NCBI GenBank assembly: GCA_009835515.1
Contig: VXXH01000607.1
Location: 1 to 12,571 of the forward strand
Source: Candidatus Poribacteria bacterium
Lineage (GTDB): Bacteria > Poribacteria > WGA-4E > WGA-3G
Length of the DNA: 12,571 nucleotides
Reading direction: 5' to 3'
The position numbers and the translations under genes are program-made. The notes under the pieces are model-generated. The model worked only from the letters and a program-made list of their open reading frames with translations. It made no database searches and was not told where the DNA came from. Shown here piece by piece: positions 1 to 6,409 of the stretch (positions within the stretch are counted from its first letter, which is position 1; every line of letters begins with the position of its first letter).

Positions 1-597
1 ATAGATCGGACTGAAGACGAATAGTTTTGGTAACCCATCCTCATTGAGGAATTCGCTCGGTTCAATGACGGTTGTGAAGCGGAAAACCGTGGAAGGCACA
101 CCGTATTGGTGGTGATAGGTCATGCACAATTCCTCGCCGATCCACTTGGTAAGGAAATAGGGCATATGATGGTACTTCGCAACCATGTCCTCTGTGATGG
201 GTTCATTGAAAAATCTACCTTTTTCAGTGAGTTCCCAATAGATCGCTTCGGTACAGGCATAGACGAGGCGGTGAATGTTAGGATTGCACTCACGGATACA
301 CTCCAAAATGTTGAGTGTCCCCATGCCGTTGATAGCTAAGTACTCACGGTTATTGAAGGGTCCCCCGAAGGCGGCGATATGGTAAATGGCATCAACACCT
401 TCAACCGCCTTTTTTACATCCTCATATTCGCGCAAGTCGCCGAGGACAGTCTCAACGCGTTCCGCGCCATCCCATCTGCCGATACGATTGACATCGCCCG
501 GATAAACAAAGCTGCGGATATCGTGTCCTTTTTCCAATAATTTTTTAACGAGGTTCGATCCAATGCGACCTGTGCCACCTGTGACTAATATTTTCAT
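1..597 (-). CDS. NAD(P)-dependent epimerase/dehydratase, extended SDR (C-terminus cut off by window edge)
   Basis: Extended short-chain dehydrogenase, of the type that acts on sugar nucleotides or related hydroxy compounds in the cytoplasm. The frame is open from the ATG at 597 to the window edge, giving 199 residues of a protein usually 300-330 long. Residues 1-13 form the first Rossmann strand and nucleotide-binding loop (TGGTGRIG). GDLREYED near residues 53-60 and YHIAAFGGP near 72-80 match the family's Asp-Leu and A-A-x-x strands. The catalytic YxxxK is Y147-K151 (YFLTK), and T115 in ACTEAIY sits where the family's Ser/Thr usually lies. The start is supported by GGAG about 10 nt upstream and by the Rossmann strand beginning at once. 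A long hairpin (618-660) separates it from the upstream gene, so it may have its own promoter, although none is obvious. The substrate cannot be told because the substrate-binding C-terminal half is missing. Confidence 0.9.
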   Translation of the reverse strand, partial: MKILVTGGTGRIGSNLVKKLLEKGHDIRSFVYPGDVNRIGRWDGAERVETVLGDLREYEDVKKAVEGVDAIYHIAAFGGPFNNREYLAINGMGTLNILECIRECNPNIHRLVYACTEAIYWELTEKGRFFNEPITEDMVAKYHHMPYFLTKWIGEELCMTYHHQYGVPSTVFRFTTVIEPSEFLNEDGLPKLFVFSPIY

Positions 598-617
598 AAC
601 TTTTTTCTCCAAGACAC

Positions 618-660
618 AAAAGAGTGATACACTTAATTAAAGGGAGTGCATCACTCTTTT
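618..660 (-). terminator. Terminator-like 16-bp hairpin between secreted gene and SDR gene
   Basis: Positions 618-633 pair with 645-660 around an 11-nt loop (634-644). The outer 11 pairs (AAAAGAGTGAT with ATCACTCTTTT) are perfect. One inner position (629/649) is a mismatch on the plus strand but a G-U pair in minus-strand RNA. The minus-strand stem ends in a short U run (UUUU), and the symmetric A/T ends would allow weak bidirectional termination. It lies about 60 nt past the stop of the secreted-protein gene and about 20 nt before the SDR start, so it probably ends the upstream transcript. No long unpaired U-tract follows, so a role as an mRNA-stabilising hairpin is also possible. Confidence 0.6.
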
Positions 661-719
661 CAAGTCATCTTTACCGAATTGTAAGCCCTGCTGAGTCACC
701 CACAATTTGGCAAAGGCGT

Positions 720-1574
720 CTATTGTAAAGATTTTATTTTTCCCCATTTCACTGCTAATTTATCTCTTGGTTCTACAGCAAAAGCGGTGCTGATGAGCTT
801 TATATTATCTATTGCCCACCACCAATCATTCTGTGCATCGATGACACCGAAACTAATAGTCATCTCAGCAGCACCGGCGGGGTTGTCGATCGGGATTTCT
901 AACGTTTCGTTTATCTGTTCCCCATCGTTTAACTTTTCCTCTTTTAGCTTAAGCGTAGGAATCGTGACAAGCGTATGCGCGCCTGCGTCAATACCGACGC
1001 TCTCGAAAAGCAGGATCCGCTCTTCCTTACCGCCGTCGAAACTCACTGTTATCTCAGCAGTTTGGGTATCTTCAGGTCGCCAACTCGAATCCAATGTTAG
1101 AACAAGCGATTTTGCTGCTGCACCCTTGATTTTAATGGGTGGGGTAATTAAGTGGCCATTCCAACGACTCAGCGCGTCAGGGTCGCCATTTCCGCCCCAA
1201 TCGTCCCACTCATCAGGGTCAGAAACCGCTCCTTTGCCTACGCCTTTGCCATCATTGTGTACACCTGTGAACTCACTACGCCGCTGGTCTTCCGCTGTTC
1301 GTGTCCACCACTCAAGGTCAACAATCGCCCAAGTTCTCCACTCAGGCATTCCGAGGTCTTTGGGATTTTCGTTTGTAATTTCCCAGCCTTCAGGGGGTGT
1401 GCCTGACCAAACATCTTTATCTTTAATCTGTTCCATTATACTGGCTTCGAGTGTCACGTCCTCAAAATCTTCTTCAAGAAGGACAGTATCGGCACCCCAA
1501 ATCTGTGGTGCTACAAGGCAAAAGGTTATCATAAGAACCGCGTGTGTAACGATTCTCGTAGTGCTGCTATTCAT
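720..1574 (-). CDS. Secreted beta-sandwich (jelly-roll-like) protein with signal peptide
   Basis: A 284-residue exported protein of unknown function. Residues 1-28 look like a Sec signal peptide: Thr/Arg N-region, hydrophobic core around 11-25, and cleavage after WGA (A28). The rest alternates beta-strand-like and acidic segments: EDFEDV (35-40), PEGWEI (61-66), WWTRTAEDQRRS (89-100), an acidic turn DPDEWDD (119-125) that could bind calcium, SSWRPEDTQTAEITVSFDGG (163-182), and NDWWWAIDNIKL (249-260). From memory, this combination resembles adhesin/jelly-roll modules attached to secreted metallophosphoesterases of marine bacteria; here it stands alone with no catalytic domain. The start is fixed by a strong GGAGG 7 nt upstream. 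A weak promoter-like pair (TTGGCG, 18 nt, TAGATT) lies in the 135-nt spacer upstream. The tail after residue 265 (EPRDKLAVKWGKIK) may be a conserved C-terminal segment, and a possible frameshift there is reported separately. Surface attachment or glycan binding is a guess. Confidence 0.8.
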   Translation of the reverse strand: MNSSTTRIVTHAVLMITFCLVAPQIWGADTVLLEEDFEDVTLEASIMEQIKDKDVWSGTPPEGWEITNENPKDLGMPEWRTWAIVDLEWWTRTAEDQRRSEFTGVHNDGKGVGKGAVSDPDEWDDWGGNGDPDALSRWNGHLITPPIKIKGAAAKSLVLTLDSSWRPEDTQTAEITVSFDGGKEERILLFESVGIDAGAHTLVTIPTLKLKEEKLNDGEQINETLEIPIDNPAGAAEMTISFGVIDAQNDWWWAIDNIKLISTAFAVEPRDKLAVKWGKIKSLQ

Positions 1575-1709
1575 AATCAGCCTCCGAGGGTTTTAACCCA
1601 ATAATGATATTGTGGCAGTATATTTTGGGTAATCTACCATGAATATTGTTAGCACGCCAACATTTTTGTTTCACAGTTTAAATCTTGCTTTATACGGAGA
1701 ACAATTCCG

Positions 1710-3338
1710 CTAAAATGTGACAGCATATCCATCTGTTCGCGGATCGGAACCGCCAATGAGGGCACCAGATTCGGGATCGACCATGATCGCCTGCGCACTT
1801 CCGGGGCCACCCCAATCCCCAACAATTTGGAGTTCATGTCCTTTACCGGCTAATCCGTCCTTGGTATCCGAAGGGAATCGGTTTTCTAACTGAAGGTCAT
1901 TAGAACAGGTGTGGGGAATAGTCGATTCCATCGGGTTCTGTAAACTACGCCAACGCGGTGCAGAGACCGCTTCTTGCGGTGTCATGCCGAAATCAAGGAT
2001 ATGTGTAACGAGTTGTAGGTTCGTCTGGACCTGTGTATCCGCGCCGGGGGTGCCACACGCTAAGAACGGTTGACCGTCTTTGGTAACAATGACAGGATTC
2101 ATCGTATGACGGACGCGTTTACCCGGTATCAAGCAGTTCGGATGTCCCTCTTCCAAATGCCAATAGGTCATGCGATTGTTCAAGAGAACACCTGTGTCCC
2201 CAGCAACCAGACTGGAACCGAAACCTGATTGGATGCTTTGCAGAATACAGACGAGGTTGCCTGCGCGATCAGCGGTGCAGAAACAGGTCGTATCTTCGTG
2301 TGCTTCTGGACCGCCAGCTGGTACATCGAAAGCGGCTTTCTCCAAGTCAATGCGTTCGGCTTGTTCGGCGGCATAGGATTTGGATAACATTCCTTCTATC
2401 GGAACATCCACCCATTCTGGGTCTGCCATATATTTTTCGCGGTCAGCAAAGGCGAGTTTTTTCGCTTCAACCATCAGATGCACGCTTTCAGCGGTATTGC
2501 ATCCCAAATTTTGCAAATCAAATAGCTCAACCATGTTCAATTCTTGGAGCAAGATATGCCCACTCGAATTTGGAGGCATCTCATAAACTTCGTATCCGCG
2601 GTAGTTGACCTGTATCGGGTCAGCCCAATGTGCGCGGAAGTCAGCGAGATCTTCAGCGGTCAAGAGTCCATCGTAGGCACGACTGAATTCACCGATAGTT
2701 TTGGCGATTTCACCCTTGTAGAATATATCTCTGCCATGTTTTGCGATTTTTTGGAGTGTTGCACCGAGATTAGGGTTGGCGATGAATTGACCAGCGGGGA
2801 TCGGTTCACCATCGTTTGTAAAAATAGCGCGACTGTCAGGTTCGGCAGCGAAACGAGCGTTCTCGCCTTTAAGCCCACCCGCAAGTCTATGACTCACAGG
2901 AAATCCTTCTTCACAGAGCGAAATTGCGGGCGCGAAAACATCCTCTAATTTGAGTGCCCCGTAACGTTCATGCGCGAGGAGCCATGCGTCAACAATTCCG
3001 GGTACTGACACACTCCGTATGCCTTTCATCGGGATCCCACCGTCTTGAAGGTAGGTTTCTCGAGTGGCGGCGCGTGGTGCCGGTCCAGTTCCATTGACTG
3101 CCTCGACTTGTCCCGTTTCCGCCCAATAGATAAGAATAAAGCCGTCGCCACCGACCCCAGAGCCAGCAGGTTCAACCATACCGAGTGCAGCAGCAGTGGC
3201 AATAGCCGCATCTACAGCGTTACCGCCTGCCATCATCGTCTGGATGCCTGCCTGTGAAGCAAGCACATGTCCAGATGTAACCATCCCGTTCCGACCCATC
3301 ACAGACGGACGGAACGCTGAGCCGTGTGGAGATTGCAT
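1710..3338 (-). CDS. Gamma-glutamyltransferase-family Ntn hydrolase (YwrD-like, cytoplasmic)
   Basis: A 542-residue GGT-family protein. These are made as a proenzyme that cuts itself before a threonine, which then becomes the N-terminal nucleophile of the small subunit. The nucleophile is T350 in EDTTCFC, followed by GNLVCILQSIQSGFGS (360-375) and TGVLLNNRM (382-390), the usual small-subunit landmarks. GSGVGGDGF (59-67) and the proline-rich turn near 82-89 mark the large subunit. No signal peptide is present, unlike the periplasmic E. coli Ggt. TTCFC rather than TTHYS, and a shortened stretch at 391-407 where the E. coli lid loop would be, make it closer to the YwrD-like branch. The E. coli residues that hold the gamma-glutamyl group (R114, D433, S462, S463) align with T84, Y392, H411 and T412, so glutathione may not be the substrate. 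GGAGG 7 nt upstream fixes the start, and a 15-bp palindrome overlaps it. The family call is firm; the substrate is unknown. Confidence 0.92.
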   Translation of the reverse strand: MQSPHGSAFRPSVMGRNGMVTSGHVLASQAGIQTMMAGGNAVDAAIATAAALGMVEPAGSGVGGDGFILIYWAETGQVEAVNGTGPAPRAATRETYLQDGGIPMKGIRSVSVPGIVDAWLLAHERYGALKLEDVFAPAISLCEEGFPVSHRLAGGLKGENARFAAEPDSRAIFTNDGEPIPAGQFIANPNLGATLQKIAKHGRDIFYKGEIAKTIGEFSRAYDGLLTAEDLADFRAHWADPIQVNYRGYEVYEMPPNSSGHILLQELNMVELFDLQNLGCNTAESVHLMVEAKKLAFADREKYMADPEWVDVPIEGMLSKSYAAEQAERIDLEKAAFDVPAGGPEAHEDTTCFCTADRAGNLVCILQSIQSGFGSSLVAGDTGVLLNNRMTYWHLEEGHPNCLIPGKRVRHTMNPVIVTKDGQPFLACGTPGADTQVQTNLQLVTHILDFGMTPQEAVSAPRWRSLQNPMESTIPHTCSNDLQLENRFPSDTKDGLAGKGHELQIVGDWGGPGSAQAIMVDPESGALIGGSDPRTDGYAVTF

Positions 3339-3344
3339 AAAAAG

Positions 3345-3362
3345 CCTCCATTTTCAAAATGG
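3345..3362 (-). promoter_or_regulatory. Palindrome overlapping the ribosome binding site of the GGT-like gene
   Basis: CCATTTT and AAAATGG (3348-3354 and 3356-3362) form 7-bp perfect arms around one base. The GGAGG ribosome binding site, read on the minus strand, covers 3345-3349 and shares two Gs with the stem. In RNA a 6-bp stem with a UGA loop could hide part of the site; in DNA the dyad could be an operator. Both readings are inference, and a 15-bp palindrome can arise by chance. Confidence 0.35.
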
Positions 3363-3374
3363 CGATCAATAGTC

Positions 3375-3412
3375 GGTTAAGAGGTGGTTGGATAAGTTAA
3401 AACCTTTTCACG
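3375..3412 (+). repeat. Decayed copy of the GGTTAAGAGGTG hairpin element
   Basis: GGTTAAGAGGTG at 3375-3386 is identical over 12 nt to 10928-10939. The following 26 nt, ending AAAACCTTTTCACG, align loosely with the right half of the intact copy (AAACCTCTTAACCG). The second arm has lost several pairs, so this copy cannot form the full hairpin. It sits in the spacer between the Gfo/Idh stop and the GGT-like start, next to a heptamer array at 3421-3455. Confidence 0.55.
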
Positions 3413-3420
3413 AATAGTTC

Positions 3421-3455
3421 CCAATAACCAACCGACAACTGACAACTGATAACTA
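3421..3455 (+). repeat. Degenerate 7-nt tandem repeat, five units
   Basis: Five consecutive heptamers fill 3421-3455. ACAACTG occurs twice (3435-3441 and 3442-3448), flanked by variants CCAACCG and ATAACTA, with CCAATAA first. Read on the minus strand the unit is CAGTTGT, the same unit as the array at 8717-8751. The array begins one base past the TGA stop codon of the oxidoreductase gene (3457-3459) and so lies in its 3' untranslated region. Confidence 0.6.
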
Positions 3456-3456
3456 A

Positions 3457-4524
3457 TCAAGCAAGCATCTTCTTAGCAAACGCTTCTACATCAACCCGTT
3501 CGTGCGTCCGCGCTGACTCATTGCAGGCTTCCATGAGTATCCATGTGCCGAGTGTTGTGTCCTGCATCCAGTCTCGATCTGTGCCGTTGGCAATCGCTTG
3601 TGCGAAGGCATCGAATTGCAGCCGATCGTCTTCTATGAGTCCCGCATGCAAATCTTGGAGCGTTAAATCTTCAATGTTTTCGCCGAGTCGGAAAAGTTGG
3701 AGGTGTCCTGCGTCTCGTCGGATATCTCCCTCTTCACCGTGGAAACTCCAACTTCCACTCCAACCGAAGGGACCGGCATGCCCGGCGCGCGTGCCAGCAT
3801 AAGAGAAAGGCGCGCCGTTTGCGTATTCCATGAGTGCGTTTCCACCTGCTGTCCCCCATGCCTCAATTTGCCCAAGTTCAGGATCACGGCGGTTGTGGAT
3901 ATGCGCGGTAACGTATTTCGGGAGCCCCTTCGCTGCGACGAGTTGATCGAGTTGATGGCTGCAGCCTGCATGGAAAAAGAGACCATCCACATAGGCATCA
4001 GGTTGTCGGGAATCGGGGCCAGTGTACAGATTTTGTCGGATCCAGAATCGGCACTCCCCGGCTAACATTTCACCGATACCACCATCTTCGCGGAGCCATT
4101 CCCGCATTTTCGCGGCGGCGGGGTTCCAACGTTTGTTCTGCCCTTGAACAAGCATTAAACCGGGATTTGCTTTATGTGCACGAATAATGTCGTGGAATTC
4201 TGCTTGTGTTGTTGCGATGGGTTTGACACAGAGGGTATGCATACCGAGGTTCAGGCTTTCGACAATTAACTTGGCATGAACAGTTGTGGAAGCATAGATG
4301 AGACACGCCTGGGCATCGTGTTTTTCTTTCGCCTCGGTTATGGTTGTGTAGATACGTGCCTCTAAGCCTTCAGGCGCACCGTTTATTGATGACACCCCTT
4401 CCCGGGCGGCTTCAAGGTTGATGTCCACGCACGCAACAGGTTCCAGCCCGTGTGAATTGACTTGTGCTTGTAGACGACCATGCGCGAAATGGGTACATCC
4501 GACATGAATCGTTGGGATCGGCAT
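3457..4524 (-). CDS. Gfo/Idh/MocA-family oxidoreductase
   Basis: A 355-residue NAD(P)-dependent dehydrogenase-like protein; the family usually oxidises or reduces sugars, inositols or their derivatives in the cytoplasm. The N-terminal Rossmann domain (about 1-120) has its nucleotide loop at VGCTHFAHG (8-16), which lacks the classic GxGxxG. ACVDINLEAA (31-40) is the second strand, with the acidic residue that favours NAD. The catalytic lysine motif is CVKPIA with K101; the usual Glu of the EKP motif is Val here. The C-terminal alpha/beta domain carries FHAGCSHQLDQLV (184-196), where H190 and D193 match the family's HxxD. A short loop region GHAGPFGWSGSWSFHGEEGDIRR (248-270) matches the family's conserved strand ending in EGxI. 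GGAG 8 nt before the ATG supports the start. It lies 100 nt after the DUF6807 gene, and the two could be cotranscribed. The substrate is unknown. Confidence 0.9.
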   Translation of the reverse strand: MPIPTIHVGCTHFAHGRLQAQVNSHGLEPVACVDINLEAAREGVSSINGAPEGLEARIYTTITEAKEKHDAQACLIYASTTVHAKLIVESLNLGMHTLCVKPIATTQAEFHDIIRAHKANPGLMLVQGQNKRWNPAAAKMREWLREDGGIGEMLAGECRFWIRQNLYTGPDSRQPDAYVDGLFFHAGCSHQLDQLVAAKGLPKYVTAHIHNRRDPELGQIEAWGTAGGNALMEYANGAPFSYAGTRAGHAGPFGWSGSWSFHGEEGDIRRDAGHLQLFRLGENIEDLTLQDLHAGLIEDDRLQFDAFAQAIANGTDRDWMQDTTLGTWILMEACNESARTHERVDVEAFAKKMLA

Positions 4525-4540
4525 ATATGAATCTCCGTGT

Positions 4541-4622
4541 ATTGGCTATCAGCGGACTGGTTCTCGGAAACCTTCGGAGTTTTCTTTCTGACGGCTGACA
4601 GCCATCTTGGTATAAGTTTCGC
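4541..4622. repeat. Degenerate heptamer repeat region in the DUF6807-oxidoreductase spacer
   Basis: The spacer contains CTGACGG and CTGACAG in tandem (4588-4594, 4595-4601) followed by looser 7-nt units, and TTGGCTATCAGCGG at 4541-4554. GGTTCTCGG (4559-4567) is the reverse complement of CCGAGAACC at 10970-10978. It shares unit composition and 7-nt spacing with the arrays at 3421, 8717, 10900 and 10992 but is the most degenerate. The right end lies two bases from the TAA stop of the DUF6807 gene (4625-4627). Confidence 0.4.
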
Positions 4623-4624
4623 GG

Positions 4625-5791
4625 TTAGGAAACCTCAACAGCGGGTGGGTTGATGAAATCGTGATATTTCTGTCCAGCCTTCCCAACAGTTGCATCACCA
4701 GCATGGATCAGGACGCGGAACCGGAAGTCCATCTCTTCACCCTGTTTGAGCGTGTAGGAGCCATCTTTAGCAGGGTCGCTTTCAAAGGTACCGCCACCGA
4801 AGATATTGCTGCCCATTAACCCGTAGTTACGCACATGCCAATATGTCGGATAGCGTGGATTGACAATATGATCGAACACAGCAATCCCGACAGGTGTTCC
4901 GTCAACAACGCCAGAATAATCACACCAATTCGCCCGTTTTCCCCAAGTTTCCGCCTCATTGATCCCGCCAAAAGCGTTCTCAATCTTTCCGCCATCAGAA
5001 GCGTTCATCGACGGATGCACTCGAATCGACATAATACCGCCTTCTTTGGTATCTCCGAAATGAACGTCCCCCGCCGAAGCGATGAAACTGAGATCCAAAT
5101 CGATAAGTGCAGCATCCTCAGGAAGGTTATAGATTCGGAAGTTCTGCTTATCCGTCATCAAGACATCACCGGACTGTGTCTCCCAATTGTTATGTGTATA
5201 AATCCTACCGACGACAGCCCCACCCTGTTTTTGCGCGAAATCTTGATGGACGACTCTTCCAGAATTGCTCCCTTCACCCCACAAATCCACGTCATTAACC
5301 TCGCCATAAGCGACGTAGAGTGAACGGTGATGCACGTGATCTTTCGAGACCTCGCTTGTTTCACCGCGCGTTACCTGGCGTCCATCGGGACCGAGGACAG
5401 GGAAAAAGTAGGGTCGGAATTGCCCCTTGTTGTTAGAAGTCGCATAGCGGAACGTTGTAAAGGGGCGGTCATTGAGTGTGACGGCGATAGTTTCGGCTTC
5501 TTCATTTAGTTGGACACCTGATTCGCCAGCAACGCTTCCCTCTGAAAGGGTATAGGTACGCGATTCACCAGCGGCGAGTCCATCAAGTATCCAGTTTAAG
5601 GTTGTAATACCGTCCTCGTTGGCGTAGCATTGCGCTGAGATAGTGCCACCGGATTCGACATCTGTCAAGGTGACAGGATGATCGTGAAGTTGGCTCACAC
5701 CGGGATGGTCAACGTTAACACTGACCGGGCATCCATCTCGATCATGGAAACCGGCGTTGACGGTAAACGTTGGAAGATTCTGATTTGCCAT
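4625..5791 (-). CDS. DUF6807 / PmoA-like family protein
   Basis: A 388-residue protein of the family annotated 'methane oxygenase PmoA' (DUF6807). The name is historical; members sit in carbohydrate-degradation loci and have no shown methane oxidation. Landmarks in order: RPYFFPVLGPDGRQVTRG (126-143), DHVHHRSLYVAYGEVNDVDLWGEG (151-174), DLDLSFIASAGDVHFGDTKEGG (231-252), GGINEAETWGKRANWCDYSG (275-294) and HIVNPRYPTYWHVRNYGL (308-325). The His-rich DHVHHRS and the GDTKEGG and WGKRAxWxDY stretches are the most conserved parts and probably form the active or ligand site. There is no signal peptide, so it should be cytoplasmic. AAGGA 6 nt before the ATG supports the start. It follows an intrinsic terminator (5825-5845), so it needs its own promoter, which I could not identify in the 40-odd nt between. 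With the Gfo/Idh gene downstream it looks like part of a sugar-modification pathway; this is inference from common neighbourhood. Confidence 0.88.
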   Translation of the reverse strand: MANQNLPTFTVNAGFHDRDGCPVSVNVDHPGVSQLHDHPVTLTDVESGGTISAQCYANEDGITTLNWILDGLAAGESRTYTLSEGSVAGESGVQLNEEAETIAVTLNDRPFTTFRYATSNNKGQFRPYFFPVLGPDGRQVTRGETSEVSKDHVHHRSLYVAYGEVNDVDLWGEGSNSGRVVHQDFAQKQGGAVVGRIYTHNNWETQSGDVLMTDKQNFRIYNLPEDAALIDLDLSFIASAGDVHFGDTKEGGIMSIRVHPSMNASDGGKIENAFGGINEAETWGKRANWCDYSGVVDGTPVGIAVFDHIVNPRYPTYWHVRNYGLMGSNIFGGGTFESDPAKDGSYTLKQGEEMDFRFRVLIHAGDATVGKAGQKYHDFINPPAVEVS

Positions 5792-5824
5792 AAATTTCCT
5801 TTTTTCGTATCTTGGTTTCCTCTC

Positions 5825-5845
5825 AAAAATTCGCGTAGACGCGAA
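5825..5845 (-). terminator. Intrinsic terminator after the STAS gene
   Basis: On the minus strand a GC-rich 6-bp stem, TTCGCG paired with CGCGAA around a TCTA loop (5830-5845), is followed directly by TTTTT (5829-5825). It lies about 80 nt downstream of the STAS stop codon and 34 nt upstream of the DUF6807 start, and would separate the two transcripts. The stem is short, so termination may be partial. Confidence 0.6.
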
Positions 5846-5927
5846 AGGTATGGCTCCATGTCGTCGGTGCCATTCAGTCTTAACTACAGCCGCGTAAATA
5901 GGGAACTAAATGGCTCTATCGTGTCCA

Positions 5928-6281
5928 TTAACTCTCTTCAGAGGTAAGCGCGAGGATTCCTTCTTCTTCGCTGTTGTAAGTCTCAAAGACAGTCATTAAG
6001 CGGCCGAGGATAAGAAGGTTGCGGATATGCGCACCGGCATTGACAAGTGCTGTACGTCCGCCTTTACGAGAGACAGTCACGTTCACAGAGACGAGCGTGC
6101 CAAGCCCACTACTGTCCATACGGGTGACGTTTTCAAGGTTAAAGATAACCTTCGGAGAATCAAAATGCTCCTCGAGTTCCTCATTAATCTGCTCTCGAAT
6201 TTCAGCATTTGCTGCACCGATCATGCGTCCGGTGGGTCGAATAACGATGACCCCTTCTCTTTGACGTATTTCTGCTAACAT
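5928..6281 (-). CDS. STAS-domain anti-anti-sigma factor (SpoIIAA/RsbV-like)
   Basis: A 117-residue single-domain STAS protein. Family members bind an anti-sigma kinase when unphosphorylated and so free a sigma factor; phosphorylation of a serine switches them off. The hallmark loop is MDSSGLGTLV (55-64), with S57/S58 at the phosphorylation site of SpoIIAA-type proteins. IRPTGRMIGAANAEIREQI (14-32) is the first strand-helix unit, followed by KVIFNLENVTRMDSSGLG, and GGRTALVNAGAHIRNLLILGRL (74-95) completes the fold. The length is typical. AAGGA 6 nt before the ATG supports the start, and a near-consensus sigma70 promoter lies about 80 nt upstream. With the terminator downstream it appears to be a monocistronic unit. 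No anti-sigma kinase, phosphatase or sigma factor gene is in the window, so its partners lie elsewhere. It could also take part in a non-sigma partner switch, such as control of a surface or envelope process. Confidence 0.92.
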   Translation of the reverse strand: MLAEIRQREGVIVIRPTGRMIGAANAEIREQINEELEEHFDSPKVIFNLENVTRMDSSGLGTLVSVNVTVSRKGGRTALVNAGAHIRNLLILGRLMTVFETYNSEEEGILALTSEES

Positions 6282-6362
6282 CTATTTTCCTTTCATGCTT
6301 AATCGCATAATTAACAAATATGGGCTTGCGAGTTATGCCCTAACGAAGAGATTCCACTAAAT

Positions 6363-6391
6363 AATATAATTGATTCCTGAAATTTTGTCAA
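6363..6391 (-). promoter_or_regulatory. Near-consensus sigma70 promoter for the STAS gene
   Basis: On the minus strand a perfect -35 TTGACA (6391-6386) is followed by a 17-nt spacer and a -10 TATATT (6368-6363, 5 of 6 matches). Transcription would start near 6356, leaving a leader of about 75 nt before the ATG at 6281. The -35 box begins only about 20 nt past the sulfatase stop codon. The leader shows small possible stems (GGGC with GCCC, ATGC with GCAT) but no recognisable riboswitch. Confidence 0.75.
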
Positions 6392-6409
6392 GACTTTCAT
6401 AAGTTTTAC

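Noticed and set aside
787..1596. Open frame of 269 codons on the plus strand
   Set aside because: It is the antisense of the secreted-protein gene, is unusually rich in Ser, has no ribosome binding site, and matches no family; the minus-strand frame has a signal peptide and strong GGAGG.
3421..3455. CRISPR array
   Set aside because: Units are 7 nt, degenerate and contiguous, with no spacers and no cas genes in the window.
4835..5323. Open frame of 162 codons on the plus strand inside the DUF6807 gene
   Set aside because: Antisense shadow; the minus-strand frame shows all family landmarks.
5881..5927. Promoter for the DUF6807 gene
   Set aside because: No -35/-10 pair with acceptable spacing found between the terminator and the start; the source of transcription remains unclear.
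6282..6356. Riboswitch in the STAS leader
   Set aside because: Only 4-bp stems can be drawn and no known aptamer motif is seen.
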